This document shows positions 7,431 to 15,235 of a stretch of DNA of 32,573 bases, piece by piece. Position 1 is the first letter of the stretch; each line of letters opens with the position of its first letter. The translations under genes were made by a program, and so were the position numbers. This stretch comes from Nitrospira sp. (GTDB taxonomy: Bacteria; Nitrospirota; Thermodesulfovibrionia; Thermodesulfovibrionales; SM23-35). The notes below the pieces were generated by a model. It searched no databases. It was not told the origin of the DNA and saw only the letters and a program-made list of their open reading frames with translations. The DNA is taken from assembly GCA_016873615.1 (NCBI GenBank), contig VGWX01000023.1:1-32573 (forward strand), written 5' to 3'.

Positions 7431-8511
7431 CAGCAGAAGGAGGAGAGAATGTCTTGTCCGCTTCTTCTATGCGCATCTTGGAATATTCGGATTCACTAAG
7501 TATATCGATATCCCAGCCTGTAAGTTTCATCGCAAGTCTGACATTCTGACCTCTTTTGCCTATAGCGAGGGAGAGCTGCTGGTCGTTCACAACAACCATT
7601 GCTGTCTTGGATTCTTCATTAATTCCTATTTTGTCCACTGTTGCCGGGCTCAGCGCCCTTGCAACAAGCTGTCTTGGGTCATCAGTCCATGCGATGATAT
7701 CGATCCTTTCTCCCCTGAGTTCACGAACTATTGACTGAACCCTTGTGCCTTTCATGCCGACACATGCGCCTACCGGGTCAATAGACGGATTTTTTGAAAA
7801 TACAGCGAGTTTTGTCCTCTCACCGGGTTCTCTGACAGTATCTTTAATAATAACAAGTCCGTCATTGATTTCCGGAACTTCCATTCCGAATAAGGCAGCA
7901 ACAAATTGCGGGCTTGACCTTGTCACCATAATAGCCGGTCCCTTTGGGGTAATCCTGACGTCTTCTATATATGCCCTGATAGTATCGCCTCTCTTCAGGT
8001 TTTCATTCGGAAGGATATCTTTTACCGGAAGCAATGCCTCTGTTTTGCCGATATTCAGGAAGTATATTCCTTTTTCTTTTCTCATGATTGTACCACCGAT
8101 AACCTGACCGACCTTGCCCTTGAATTCATTGTAAATTACATCCCTTTCCGCCTCGCGCACCCTCTGAAAAATAACCTGTTTTGCTGTTTGGGCAGCGATT
8201 CTGCTGAAGTCACGCAGATCCAAGGGAATATTGACTGTATCACCCTCTGCTGCCTCTGGAGAAATCTTTCTTGCACTATCAAGGGAAATTTCTTCATCTT
8301 TATCTGATACCACCGACACAATCTTTTTTATCTCAAATGCTGATATGTCACATGTCCTGGGATCAATTGTGAGGTCGATATTTGTTCTGCCGCCGAACTT
8401 TTTCCTTGCAGCTGAGAGCAAGGCAGAGCGTAAGGTTTCAAGAAGCACATCTCTTGTTATACCTTTCTCTCTGCTGATCTGGTCTACTACATAACAGAGT
8501 TCTTTGGACAT
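7423..8511 (-). CDS. nusA: Transcription termination/antitermination factor NusA
   Basis: A 362-aa RNA polymerase-binding factor that modulates pausing, termination and antitermination. It contains the N-terminal polymerase-binding domain (1 to about 125), an S1 domain (about 132-200, GQVIGGTIMRKEKGIYF), KH1 (VGMKGTR, about 251-257) and KH2 (IGKRGQNVRLA, about 317-327). The C-terminal acidic AR repeats of enterobacterial NusA are absent, as in most bacteria. The start codon shares one base with the rimP stop (TAATG). The gene sits second in the operon, directly after rimP as is typical. Confidence 0.97.
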   Translation of the reverse strand: MSKELCYVVDQISREKGITRDVLLETLRSALLSAARKKFGGRTNIDLTIDPRTCDISAFEIKKIVSVVSDKDEEISLDSARKISPEAAEGDTVNIPLDLRDFSRIAAQTAKQVIFQRVREAERDVIYNEFKGKVGQVIGGTIMRKEKGIYFLNIGKTEALLPVKDILPNENLKRGDTIRAYIEDVRITPKGPAIMVTRSSPQFVAALFGMEVPEINDGLVIIKDTVREPGERTKLAVFSKNPSIDPVGACVGMKGTRVQSIVRELRGERIDIIAWTDDPRQLVARALSPATVDKIGINEESKTAMVVVNDQQLSLAIGKRGQNVRLAMKLTGWDIDILSESEYSKMRIEEADKTFSPPSADA

Positions 8512-8966
8512 TAAATCTCTATCTCCAGTTTTGCCTTTGATATCTTATCAAATGGTATATCTATTTCCTGGTTGTTCACCAGGAGTTTTACAAAATTGCC
8601 GCTGACTGACGATATCCTGCCGCTGAAGAAATTCTGGTTATTGATCTTTTCAGCGGTAACAATTCGCGCCGGTTTCCCCTTATGTTTCTCGAACTCCTGT
8701 AAGCTCCTCAAAGGTCTGTCGATGCCGGGAGAAGAAACCTCAAGGTTATATCGTCCGGGAAAGATGTCTTCGACATCGAGCAGAGCCCCAAAAGCTCTGC
8801 TGAAATTCTCACAGTCATCGAGAGTAACGCCTCCCTCTCTATCTATACTGACTCTGAGCAATAGCTTCCCCTTTCCTAACAGCTCAATATCAAAAATTTC
8901 TACACCCTGCTCATCAGCAACCTGTTCAGCAAACATAAAAACCTTTTTCTTAATGCTGTCGTTCAT
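8511..8966 (-). CDS. rimP: Ribosome maturation factor RimP
   Basis: A 151-aa protein that assists 30S subunit assembly. It shows the family layout: an N-terminal domain with GVEIFDIELLGKGKLLLRVSIDREGGVTLDDC, the conserved LEVSSPGIDRPL stretch, and a C-terminal SH3-like domain with the IPFDKISKAKLE ending. The ATG at 8966 is chosen because it starts the conserved domain; a GTG at 9014 is in frame but lies inside a terminator-like hairpin. It heads the overlapping operon rimP-nusA-recG-orf-pilD-kinase. Only 30 nt separate the start from the hairpin at 8997-9018. Confidence 0.93.
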   Translation of the reverse strand: MNDSIKKKVFMFAEQVADEQGVEIFDIELLGKGKLLLRVSIDREGGVTLDDCENFSRAFGALLDVEDIFPGRYNLEVSSPGIDRPLRSLQEFEKHKGKPARIVTAEKINNQNFFSGRISSVSGNFVKLLVNNQEIDIPFDKISKAKLEIEI

Positions 8967-8987
8967 ATAGAAACCTGAAAAAGCCCT

Positions 8988-9018
8988 ATAAAACAAAAGA
9001 GTGGGACGACCCACTCTT
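8988..9018 (-). terminator. Intrinsic terminator or attenuator directly upstream of rimP
   Basis: A perfect 9-bp stem (8997-9005 with 9010-9018, AAGAGTGGG) closes a 4-nt loop and is followed on the minus strand by a T-rich run (CTTTTGTTTT). It lies between the lipoprotein gene's own terminator and rimP, only 30 nt before the rimP start. There is little room for a full promoter after it, so it may attenuate the nusA operon rather than simply end an upstream transcript. Confidence 0.75.
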
Positions 9019-9060
9019 CGAATAAACTAATAATAGGATTTTAAAAAATATACCAGTTTT

Positions 9061-9114
9061 TAATAAAAAAAGCAAATTCAGGGGATAAGTACGAATTGCC
9101 TATCCCCTGAATTT
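9061..9114 (-). terminator. Intrinsic terminator of the lipoprotein gene
   Basis: A perfect 14-bp inverted repeat (9074-9087 and 9101-9114, AAATTCAGGGGATA) with a 13-nt loop is followed on the minus strand by a seven-T run. It begins 12 nt after the lipoprotein stop codon. Confidence 0.88.
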
Positions 9115-9125
9115 CTACACATAAA

Positions 9126-9317
9126 TTATTTTTTTGCTGGTTTCTCCGGTGCCGGTGCCGGCGCTGGCGCTTCAGCCGGCTTCTCCGGTGCTGGTACCGG
9201 CGCTGGCGCCTCGGCTGGCTTTGGAGCCTCAGGTTTTGGTGTCTCCGCCGGCTTGCAACCAACGGTAAATGCCACTAATAACATTAATGATAAAACTAAT
9301 GCTATAATCTTCTTCAT
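9126..9317 (-). CDS. Small Pro/Ala/Glu-rich lipoprotein
   Basis: A 63-aa protein with an N-terminal lipoprotein signal: MKKIIALVLSLMLLVAF, then a lipobox ending in VGC near residue 21. The mature part is almost only Pro, Ala, Glu and Lys, with two 13-residue imperfect repeats (PAEAPAPVPAPEK and PAEAPAPAPAPEK). It should be lipid-anchored with a stiff extended tail in the periplasm or at the outer membrane. The start at 9317 is set by a near-perfect AAGGAGGTGAT ribosome site; an in-frame start at 9338 has none. It has its own promoter (extended -10) and terminator, so it is monocistronic. The strong ribosome site suggests high expression. The function is unknown. Confidence 0.85.
   Translation of the reverse strand: MKKIIALVLSLMLLVAFTVGCKPAETPKPEAPKPAEAPAPVPAPEKPAEAPAPAPAPEKPAKK
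9142..9219 (-). repeat. 39-bp tandem duplication in the lipoprotein gene
   Basis: Units 9142-9180 and 9181-9219 differ at five positions and encode the two 13-residue Pro/Ala/Glu repeats. The changes are largely synonymous, so the protein repeat has been kept. Confidence 0.85.
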
Positions 9318-9349
9318 TAAAATATCACCTCCTTCCAAGAATACTTACT

Positions 9350-9397
9350 TAATATCTTAAAAAGATATTATAACAGCGAATCTTTATCAAATGTCAA
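9350..9397 (-). promoter_or_regulatory. Extended -10 promoter of the lipoprotein gene with overlapping palindrome
   Basis: On the minus strand TGTTATAAT (TATAAT at 9367-9372, extended -10) lies 19 bp downstream of TTGACA (9392-9397). A 9-bp inverted repeat TAATATCTT/AAGATATTA (9350-9358 and 9362-9370) overlaps the -10 and the expected start site and could be an operator. Confidence 0.65.
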
Positions 9398-9506
9398 ATG
9401 CAGGAAATTTTATAACGTATCTTTTTTAAAAATCAAGATAATTTTTCATACAATGATATCATCAAGTATATTTTATTATAAAAAATTAACGTATGCTAAA
9501 AAACTC

Positions 9507-9536
9507 TTTACCTGAAAAATATAATTATGTTATCAT
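9507..9536 (+). promoter_or_regulatory. Candidate promoter of the Wood-Ljungdahl operon
   Basis: TTTACC (9507-9512) and TATCAT (9531-9536) are 18 bp apart, with a TG one base before the -10 (extended -10). Transcription would start near 9543 and give a leader of about 119 nt before acsE. No alternative is clearly better in this AT-rich stretch. Confidence 0.4.
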
Positions 9537-9571
9537 AAAAACCCTCTCTTTAATTAAAGGAAGAGTGAGAG

Positions 9572-9640
9572 ATGAAAAGTTTCTTGCATGTAATAAATTA
9601 CAGGGGCGATTATCGAAGATTCTCGAATCGCCCTTTATAG
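9572..9640 (+). CDS. Possible 22-codon leader peptide upstream of acsE
   Basis: A short open frame (MKSFLHVINYRGDYRRFSNR plus two residues) begins 7-13 nt after a GGAAGAGTGAG purine tract and stops 21 nt before acsE. Its second half lies in a strong hairpin. It has the layout of a leader peptide, but it may be chance. Confidence 0.25.
   Translation: MKSFLHVINYRGDYRRFSNRPL
9604..9633 (+). promoter_or_regulatory. Hairpin in the acsE leader
   Basis: The arms GGGCGATT (9604-9611) and AATCGCCC (9626-9633) form an 8-bp stem, with a further TCGA/TCGA pairing inside. It ends 12 nt before the AAGGAG ribosome site of acsE. It lacks a proper T-tract, so it is more likely a regulatory or stabilising structure than a terminator. 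Confidence 0.5.
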
Positions 9641-9661
9641 TCGGAAAGGAGCATCATAAAA

Positions 9662-10444
9662 ATGTTAATCATCGGTGAAAAGTTAAGCATAATAGCAAAA
9701 ATAGTAAGAGAAGCCATGATGAAAAAAGATAAAGGCCCCATACAGGATATCGCAATTTTTCAATGGAAATCAGGCGCAGGGGTGATAGACGCTAACATAG
9801 GACCGGCTGAAGACGGCGGTGAGGATTTAATGCAATGGATGGTTACTGCCATACAGGAGGTTGTCCCTTTGCCGGTTTGTCTTGATACAACAAATTATAA
9901 AGCGGTAGAGGCCGGTCTACGGGTTCATAACAATCAATGGGGGAGGCCTTTGATAAATTCTACATCAAATGATCCTGAAAGATTTGCAATGCTTGAACTT
10001 GCAGCCAGATATAATTCTCAGATAATCGGCCTTACAGTAGGCAAGGGGGGATTGCCTGCAGATGCAGAAGAAAGGGCTGCCATTGCTGCGGATATCATGG
10101 CAAGGGCTGCAGAATATGGAGTAGCGCTCGAGGATTTATACCTCGACCCGCTTGTCCTTCAGGTAGCAACTTCCCAGGACCATGCATTACATGTTATTAA
10201 GGCGGTTAAGATGTTTCAGGAACTGAATGATCCGCCTATGAAAACGGTTGTTGGTCTCAGTAACGTCTCAAATGGCTGCCCGAAACACTTGAGACCTGTC
10301 CTGAACAATTATTTTCTTTCTCTCTTGATGTATGAAGGTCTTACTGCTGCCATAGCAGATGCGCATGAGATATCACCAATAGTTAAGACTATAGATGTGC
10401 TGCTGGGTAAAACACTGTATGCACATTCATATATGGAAATGTAA
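9662..10444 (+). CDS. acsE: Methyltetrahydrofolate:corrinoid/iron-sulfur protein methyltransferase
   Basis: A 260-aa cytoplasmic TIM-barrel enzyme that moves the methyl group of methyl-tetrahydrofolate to the cobalt of the corrinoid Fe-S protein AcsCD in the Wood-Ljungdahl pathway. It aligns by eye over its whole length with Moorella AcsE: MLIIGEKL start, DANIGPAEDG, LPVCLDTTNYKAVEAGL, INSTSNDPERF, DLYLDPLVL and GLSNVSNGCP (the Asn of SNVS contacts the folate in the family). The AAGGAG site 10 nt upstream fixes the start. It is the first gene of the operon and is followed by acsD after an 87-nt gap filled by a hairpin. MetF/MetV and the upstream folate enzymes are not in this window. Confidence 0.95.
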   Translation: MLIIGEKLSIIAKIVREAMMKKDKGPIQDIAIFQWKSGAGVIDANIGPAEDGGEDLMQWMVTAIQEVVPLPVCLDTTNYKAVEAGLRVHNNQWGRPLINSTSNDPERFAMLELAARYNSQIIGLTVGKGGLPADAEERAAIAADIMARAAEYGVALEDLYLDPLVLQVATSQDHALHVIKAVKMFQELNDPPMKTVVGLSNVSNGCPKHLRPVLNNYFLSLLMYEGLTAAIADAHEISPIVKTIDVLLGKTLYAHSYMEM

Positions 10445-10450
10445 TAGATA

Positions 10451-10511
10451 GGGTTCAAGGGTTCAAGTGAAAGTAACACACGAATCCTTGACCTCTTGAA
10501 CCCTTGAACCC
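10451..10511 (+). repeat. Intergenic tandem-unit hairpin A (acsE-acsD)
   Basis: A perfect 17-bp inverted repeat (10451-10467 and 10495-10511) in which each arm is two copies of an 8-bp unit (GGGTTCAA GGGTTCAA G). The loop is 27 nt. The right arm ends about 11 nt before the acsD ribosome site. There is no T-tract, so it is not a classical terminator. Confidence 0.9.
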
Positions 10512-10531
10512 TTAATTTCAGAGGAGGAGAC

Positions 10532-11479
10532 ATGGCTTTGGCGCTGCCGAAAGAAATTTATTCAGGTAAGGTCAATTCTGTAACAATCGGTACCGGCCCC
10601 GGGGCGCTTACCTTCGGGGGTGAAAATGTTCTTCCATTCCATACCTTTGAAGGTTCATCGTCAAATAGTCCGGTTATAGCCTGCGAAATACAGGATATTC
10701 CACCGGATGACTGGCCTGAGGAAGTACAGAAGCCTTATAAGAATGTATCGCATAATCCTGTAACATGGGCCAAATTCTGTCAGGAAACATTAAAGGCAAA
10801 GGCTATTGCACTCAGGCTCACAGGCACCCATCCCGACAGAGAGAATCGCTCACCGGAAGAAGCGGCAAAAACCGTCAGGGATGTGATTTCAGCGACTGAG
10901 CTCCCCCTGATTATTCTTGGAAGCAATCACACAGAGAAAGATGCTTCTGTTTTAATCTCTGCAGCAGAGGCTGCCAAAGACAGGAATTGTATCATCGGCA
11001 AAGCACAGGAAGCGAATTATAAGACGATCGCTGCTGCTGCAATGGCTAACAACCATAAACTGATCGCAATGTCAGAGCTTGATATCAATCTCTCGAAGCA
11101 GTTGAATATTCTTATTACACAGATGGGGTTTGATAAAGAGAGAATTATCACAGACCCAATGTGTTCTGCTCTCGGGTATGGTCTTGAATATACATATTCG
11201 GTTATGGAGCGGATACGGCTTGCTGCGCTTACACAGAATGATTCTACCATGCAGCAGCCGATGCTGGGTGATGTAGGCATGTACGTCTGGAAGGTTAAAG
11301 AGACCCAGGCTGCTGAATCAGATGTCCCGCAATGGGGAAGTCTGGAAGAAAGAGGGATAGCATGGGAGGCAACTACTGCCATGGCCCTGCTTATGGCTGG
11401 AACTGAGCTTCTCATCATGAGACACCCAAAGGCAATTGAAGCAGTGGAAAAAGTAATCGGTGAATTAACTAAAGGTTGA
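10532..11479 (+). CDS. acsD: Corrinoid/iron-sulfur protein, small subunit (CODH/ACS delta)
   Basis: A 315-aa TIM-barrel protein that, with AcsC, forms the corrinoid Fe-S protein carrying methyl groups from AcsE to acetyl-CoA synthase. Recognisable family segments are TIGTGPGALTFGGENVLPFH, EIQDIPPDDWPE, ALRLTGTHPD, IIGKAQEANYKTIAAAAMAN, SELDINLSKQLN, ITDPMCSALGYGLEYTYSVM and QQPMLGDVGMYVWK. The length matches bacterial AcsD (about 310-325 aa). A GGAGGAG ribosome site lies close before the ATG at 10532. The stop codon lies within the left arm of the next intergenic hairpin. It should interact with AcsC, AcsE and AcsB. Confidence 0.96.
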   Translation: MALALPKEIYSGKVNSVTIGTGPGALTFGGENVLPFHTFEGSSSNSPVIACEIQDIPPDDWPEEVQKPYKNVSHNPVTWAKFCQETLKAKAIALRLTGTHPDRENRSPEEAAKTVRDVISATELPLIILGSNHTEKDASVLISAAEAAKDRNCIIGKAQEANYKTIAAAAMANNHKLIAMSELDINLSKQLNILITQMGFDKERIITDPMCSALGYGLEYTYSVMERIRLAALTQNDSTMQQPMLGDVGMYVWKVKETQAAESDVPQWGSLEERGIAWEATTAMALLMAGTELLIMRHPKAIEAVEKVIGELTKG

Positions 11480-11523
11480 GACTGAGGTTGAGGCTAAGTT
11501 TTTCTTAACCTTAACCTTAACCT
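11473..11523 (+). repeat. Intergenic tandem-unit hairpin B (acsD-acsC)
   Basis: The left arm is four hexamer units of the GGTTGA/GACTGA/GGCTAA type (11474-11498, including the acsD stop). The right arm is three perfect TTAACC hexamers (11504-11523). They pair imperfectly with G-U wobbles across a short T-rich loop. The right arm ends about 9 nt before the acsC ribosome site. Confidence 0.8.
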
Positions 11524-11543
11524 GATATTTTCGGAGGTTTATA

Positions 11544-12887
11544 ATGGCTTTAACCGGCGTAGAAATATTCAAACTCCTGCCAAAGACAAATTGTAAGAAA
11601 TGCGGCTTCCCTACCTGCCTTGCCTTTGCTATGAAACTTGCTCAGAGACAGGCAACTCTTGACGCATGTCCTGATGTCTCTGAAGAGGCAAAACAGAAAC
11701 TCGGCGCGGCCTCAGCTCCACCTGTAAGACCAATTATCATGGGGACAGGTGAGAAGGCAGTCAAACTCGGGGAAGAGACAGTGCTTTTCAGGCATGACAA
11801 GCGATTTGTCAATCCGTGTGTTTTTGCGCTTGAGATACAGGATACGCTCCCGGATTCTGAAATCGATCTTAAGATTAAGGAGGTTCTTGATTCTGAGATT
11901 GACAGGGTAGGTCAGAAGCTGAGGATTGATGCAATTGCACTGAAGAATACTTCAAATGACACAGGCAGATTTGAGTCTCTTGCAAAAACTGTTGCGGCAA
12001 AGGCGCCTGAAGTCCCTGTTATTATATGCGCGACAAACCCCCGGTCTGCCGAGACCGCAGCAGTAGTATTCTCAAACAAGAAACCGGTCATTTACGGAGT
12101 GAATTCAGAAAATGCAGAAGCAATGACAGGCATTGCAAAGACATATAAAACAGCGCTCGGTATTATGGCAAAGGGGCTGGATGAACTTGCTAACCTTACT
12201 GAGAAAATCAAATCACTCGGTGTTGAAGATATAATAATGGATTCCGGTGCAAGGAAGGCGAAGGAAATTTTAGAGCACAATACATTAATCAGGAGAGCTG
12301 CTATCAAGAAGAATTTTAAGCCCCTCGGATATCCGGTGATAACTTTTGCACAGCGTGAAGACAGTCTTGTTGAATCACTCATTGCATCCATAGGCGTCGC
12401 AAAATATTCTTCAATAGTTGTCCTTAGCAGCATAGAAAAATGGAAGAATCTTTCTCTGTTCACCTTAAGGCAGAATATCTACACAGACCCCCAGGTGCCG
12501 ATGCAGGTCGAGCAAAAGATATATAAGATAGGAGAACCGAATCCGGAATCGCCGCTCATGATCACAACAAACTTCTCACTTACATATTTTATCGTCTCAG
12601 GAGAGATTGAAAACAGCAGGGTACCGGGTTATCTCGCTGTTATGGACTGCGAAGGCCTGTCTGTGCTTACAGCATGGGCAGCAGGGAAATTTACAGCATC
12701 AAAGATTGCACAATTTATTAAAGAAAGCGGGGTAGAGAGCAATATAAAACACCGGGAGCTTATTATCCCTGGTTATGTTTCGATACTGAGCGGAGCAATA
12801 GAAGATAAACTCGATGGATGGAAGATAACAGTCGGGCCCAGGGAGGCAAACGGATTGCCTGCATTCCTGAAATCAAGGGCAGCATAA
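11544..12887 (+). CDS. acsC: Corrinoid/iron-sulfur protein, large subunit (CODH/ACS gamma)
   Basis: A 447-aa subunit that holds the cobamide and a low-potential [4Fe-4S] cluster used to reactivate Co(II). The N-terminal cluster ligands are C17, C20, C25 and C42 (NCKKCGFPTCLAFAMK ... DACPD). They are followed by a TIM-barrel domain (about 90-320) and the C-terminal corrinoid-binding domain (about 325-447), with MITTNFSLTYFIVSGEIE and the ending WKITVGPREANGLPAFLK that is typical of the family. The length is normal (about 445 aa). A GGAGGTT ribosome site precedes the ATG. Together with AcsD it would shuttle methyl groups from AcsE to AcsB. Confidence 0.96.
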   Translation: MALTGVEIFKLLPKTNCKKCGFPTCLAFAMKLAQRQATLDACPDVSEEAKQKLGAASAPPVRPIIMGTGEKAVKLGEETVLFRHDKRFVNPCVFALEIQDTLPDSEIDLKIKEVLDSEIDRVGQKLRIDAIALKNTSNDTGRFESLAKTVAAKAPEVPVIICATNPRSAETAAVVFSNKKPVIYGVNSENAEAMTGIAKTYKTALGIMAKGLDELANLTEKIKSLGVEDIIMDSGARKAKEILEHNTLIRRAAIKKNFKPLGYPVITFAQREDSLVESLIASIGVAKYSSIVVLSSIEKWKNLSLFTLRQNIYTDPQVPMQVEQKIYKIGEPNPESPLMITTNFSLTYFIVSGEIENSRVPGYLAVMDCEGLSVLTAWAAGKFTASKIAQFIKESGVESNIKHRELIIPGYVSILSGAIEDKLDGWKITVGPREANGLPAFLKSRAA

Positions 12888-12893
12888 AATAAA

Positions 12894-12943
12894 GTAGACA
12901 GTAGGTTGTAGACAGTAAACAGCATTTCCTGTCTACTGTTTGC
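12894..12943 (+). repeat. Intergenic tandem-unit hairpin C (acsC-acsB)
   Basis: GTAGACAGTA occurs twice (12894-12903 and 12908-12917, 14-bp period) and is followed by a right arm CTGTCTACTGTTTGC (12929-12943) that can pair with either copy. The pairing is imperfect, with transitions. It starts 7 nt after the acsC stop and fills the space up to about 14 nt before the acsB ribosome site. Confidence 0.75.
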
Positions 12944-12967
12944 TATCCACTAAATGAGGAGGTTGGG

Positions 12968-15166
12968 ATGTCTAAGTTAATAGCCTCAGCTGCTATAAGA
13001 GGCGCACATAAACTTGTAATACAGGCTGAAGAAATGCTTGAAAAGGCTATTACTGAAAAGGGTGGAGGTTTTCCTTTTGAATTCCCTGATACAGCATATT
13101 ATCTTCCCATGATATATGCCATGACTGGTTTTCCTGTAAAGACACTGTCAGATATGAAAGTCGCGCTCGGGATGGCAAAGGAGTTACTTTATGCAGAACC
13201 TGAAGAACACCTCTGGAAACCTTATTTAGGTGAGGCGCTTGATTCCGGCATGGCAGCGCTTTTTGCTGAAGAAATTATTATGGCATTACGCTATATCAAT
13301 GGACTTGAGCCGGTTGTAGATCCTGAAACAGGGTATGTCTATAATGGTTTTATTACAGATACTATTCAGAGGAATTTAGGCATCCAGCTTGTTGACGGGA
13401 CAATGCCTGGTTTTGCTGCGGTCATCGGAGCAGCGCCTGATGACGATACTGCAGTAAAGATAATAAGAGAACTCCAGGAGAAGAATATCCTTACCTTCCT
13501 CTCAGGCCACACCAATGGTAATAGTGTAACGAAACAGCTTCAGAGAAAAGGTGTTGAACTGGGCTGGGATACGAGAATCGTTCCTCTTGGCTATGATACA
13601 GAACATACACTTTATGCCCTTGATTGGGCAATAAGGGCATCACTTATTTTTGGAGGCAAAAAACCGGGAGATTTTAAGGAGCATCTAAAGTACCAAAAAG
13701 ACAGGGTCTTTGCATTTGCAATTGCCCTTGGAGATTTAGACGACATTAAATGGTCAACAGGAGCCGGCGCTATAAATATGGGGTTCCCTGCTATTTGTGA
13801 TACGGATGTGCCGGTCATACATCCGACCGGTGTATGTATATATGAAGAGGTTGACAAAGAGTTTGACCATAATAAGATTGTACAGAAGGCGATTGAAGTC
13901 AGAGGTTTAAAAATTACTGTTGAGAAGCCTCCAATACCGGTTGCATACGGGCCTGCATTTGAAGGTGAGAGGATAAGAAAAGAAGACATGTTTATAGAAT
14001 TCGGCGGGAATCGTACACCTTCATTTGAATGGGTAAGGATGAGAGAAATGGAAGATATCGAGGATGGCAAAGTCACCGTGATTGGCAATAACTGGCAGGA
14101 ACAGTATGAGAAAGGCGGGAAGATGCCTTTGGCCATTGTCATTGATGTGGCAGGCAGAAAGATGCAGAAGGACTTCGAACCGGTTATGGAAAGAAAAGTC
14201 CATTCAAATATCAACGAGGCCCAGGGCATATGGCACATGGGGCAGCGTGATATAAACTGGATCAGAATAAACAATAACGCTAAGAAAGAAGGATTTAGTC
14301 TCGAGCACCTTGGAGTCATTAATGCAACTATGACTCACAGCAGGTTCAAATCAATTGTTGATAAAGTCCAGGTGACAATTTATACAGATGAAGAAGACGT
14401 CCTGAAACTCCAGGATGAGGCAAGGAAGTCATACAGGGAACGCGACCAGAGGCTTGCCGGTCTTATAGATGAGGCAGTCGACACATTCTATTCATGTCTA
14501 CTCTGCCAGTCTTTTGCGCCGAGTCATGTATGTGTAATAAGTCCCGAAAGACTCGGTCTTTGCGGGGCATTCAACTGGCTTGACTGTAAGGCTGCATTTG
14601 AAATAGATCCGACAGGCGGAAATCAGCCTATACAGAAAGGCGATCTTGTAGATACACGATATGGAAGATACACTGGCATTGATGAATATTTAAAAAAGGC
14701 ATCAGGTGGTGCAGTAGAAACACTGAACCTCTATACCATAATGGAAAATCCGATGACCTCTTGCGGTTGTTTTGAGTGCATTATTGCGATCGTTCCGGAA
14801 GCAAATGGGATAATGATAGTCCAGCGCGGCCATACCGGAATGACGCCTGTAGGGATGAAGTTTTCCACATTGGCGGGCAGTGTTGGCGGAGGCACTCAAA
14901 ACCCTGGATTCATGGGCATTGGCAGGAACTTTATTGTCAGCAAAAAGTTTCTCGCCGGTGACGGAGGAATCAAAAGGATTGTCTGGATGACAAAAAACCT
15001 TAAGGAAAGTCTTAAGGAAGAGTTCGACAAAAGGGCAGCAGAGGAAGGGGTTCCAGACCTTCTTGATAAAATTGCAGATGAGACAATCTGTGAGGATTCT
15101 GAAAAATTACTCGAATTCCTCTCAAGTGTCGGACACCCGGCGCTTGAGATGGAACCGATACTATAA
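12968..15166 (+). CDS. acsB: Acetyl-CoA synthase catalytic subunit
   Basis: A 732-aa nickel/iron-sulfur enzyme that joins CO, a methyl group from AcsCD and CoA into acetyl-CoA. It has the full bacterial length (Moorella: 729 aa), with the N-terminal CODH-docking domain that archaeal CdhC lacks. The A-cluster ligands are all present and sit at a constant offset of +4 from Moorella numbering: C510, C513, C522 and C532 for the [4Fe-4S] cubane and C599-G600-C601 for the distal nickel (SCGCFEC). Other landmarks are the GFPFEFPDTAYYLPMIYAMTG segment (in part) and the glycine-rich GSVGGGTQNPGFMGIG. The ribosome site GAGGAGG sits close before the ATG. It should form a complex with the CooS product of the next gene. 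Confidence 0.97.
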   Translation: MSKLIASAAIRGAHKLVIQAEEMLEKAITEKGGGFPFEFPDTAYYLPMIYAMTGFPVKTLSDMKVALGMAKELLYAEPEEHLWKPYLGEALDSGMAALFAEEIIMALRYINGLEPVVDPETGYVYNGFITDTIQRNLGIQLVDGTMPGFAAVIGAAPDDDTAVKIIRELQEKNILTFLSGHTNGNSVTKQLQRKGVELGWDTRIVPLGYDTEHTLYALDWAIRASLIFGGKKPGDFKEHLKYQKDRVFAFAIALGDLDDIKWSTGAGAINMGFPAICDTDVPVIHPTGVCIYEEVDKEFDHNKIVQKAIEVRGLKITVEKPPIPVAYGPAFEGERIRKEDMFIEFGGNRTPSFEWVRMREMEDIEDGKVTVIGNNWQEQYEKGGKMPLAIVIDVAGRKMQKDFEPVMERKVHSNINEAQGIWHMGQRDINWIRINNNAKKEGFSLEHLGVINATMTHSRFKSIVDKVQVTIYTDEEDVLKLQDEARKSYRERDQRLAGLIDEAVDTFYSCLLCQSFAPSHVCVISPERLGLCGAFNWLDCKAAFEIDPTGGNQPIQKGDLVDTRYGRYTGIDEYLKKASGGAVETLNLYTIMENPMTSCGCFECIIAIVPEANGIMIVQRGHTGMTPVGMKFSTLAGSVGGGTQNPGFMGIGRNFIVSKKFLAGDGGIKRIVWMTKNLKESLKEEFDKRAAEEGVPDLLDKIADETICEDSEKLLEFLSSVGHPALEMEPIL

Positions 15167-15174
15167 ATGAAACA

Positions 15175-15219
15175 AATCCCCCCATTCCCCCCTTTACTAA
15201 AGGGGGGTTAAGGGGGATT
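15175..15219 (+). repeat. Intergenic hairpin D, C/G-run type (acsB-cooS)
   Basis: A 21-bp inverted repeat with a short mismatch (left 15175-15195, right 15199-15219): AATCCCCCCATTCCCCCC pairs with GGGGGGTTAAGGGGGATT around a 3-nt loop. Similar C-run/G-run repeats occur dispersed in many bacterial genomes. It ends about 8 nt before the cooS ribosome site. Confidence 0.85.
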
Positions 15220-15235
15220 ATAGGTTGGAGGTTAT

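Noticed and set aside
9493-9678. 61-aa plus-strand open frame upstream of acsE
   Set aside because: It overlaps the acsE start and its ribosome site, covers the predicted promoter, leader and hairpin, and has no family resemblance.
13612-14319. 235-aa minus-strand open frame inside acsB
   Set aside because: It is entirely antisense to the conserved acsB gene, with low-complexity Ser/Pro composition typical of a shadow frame.
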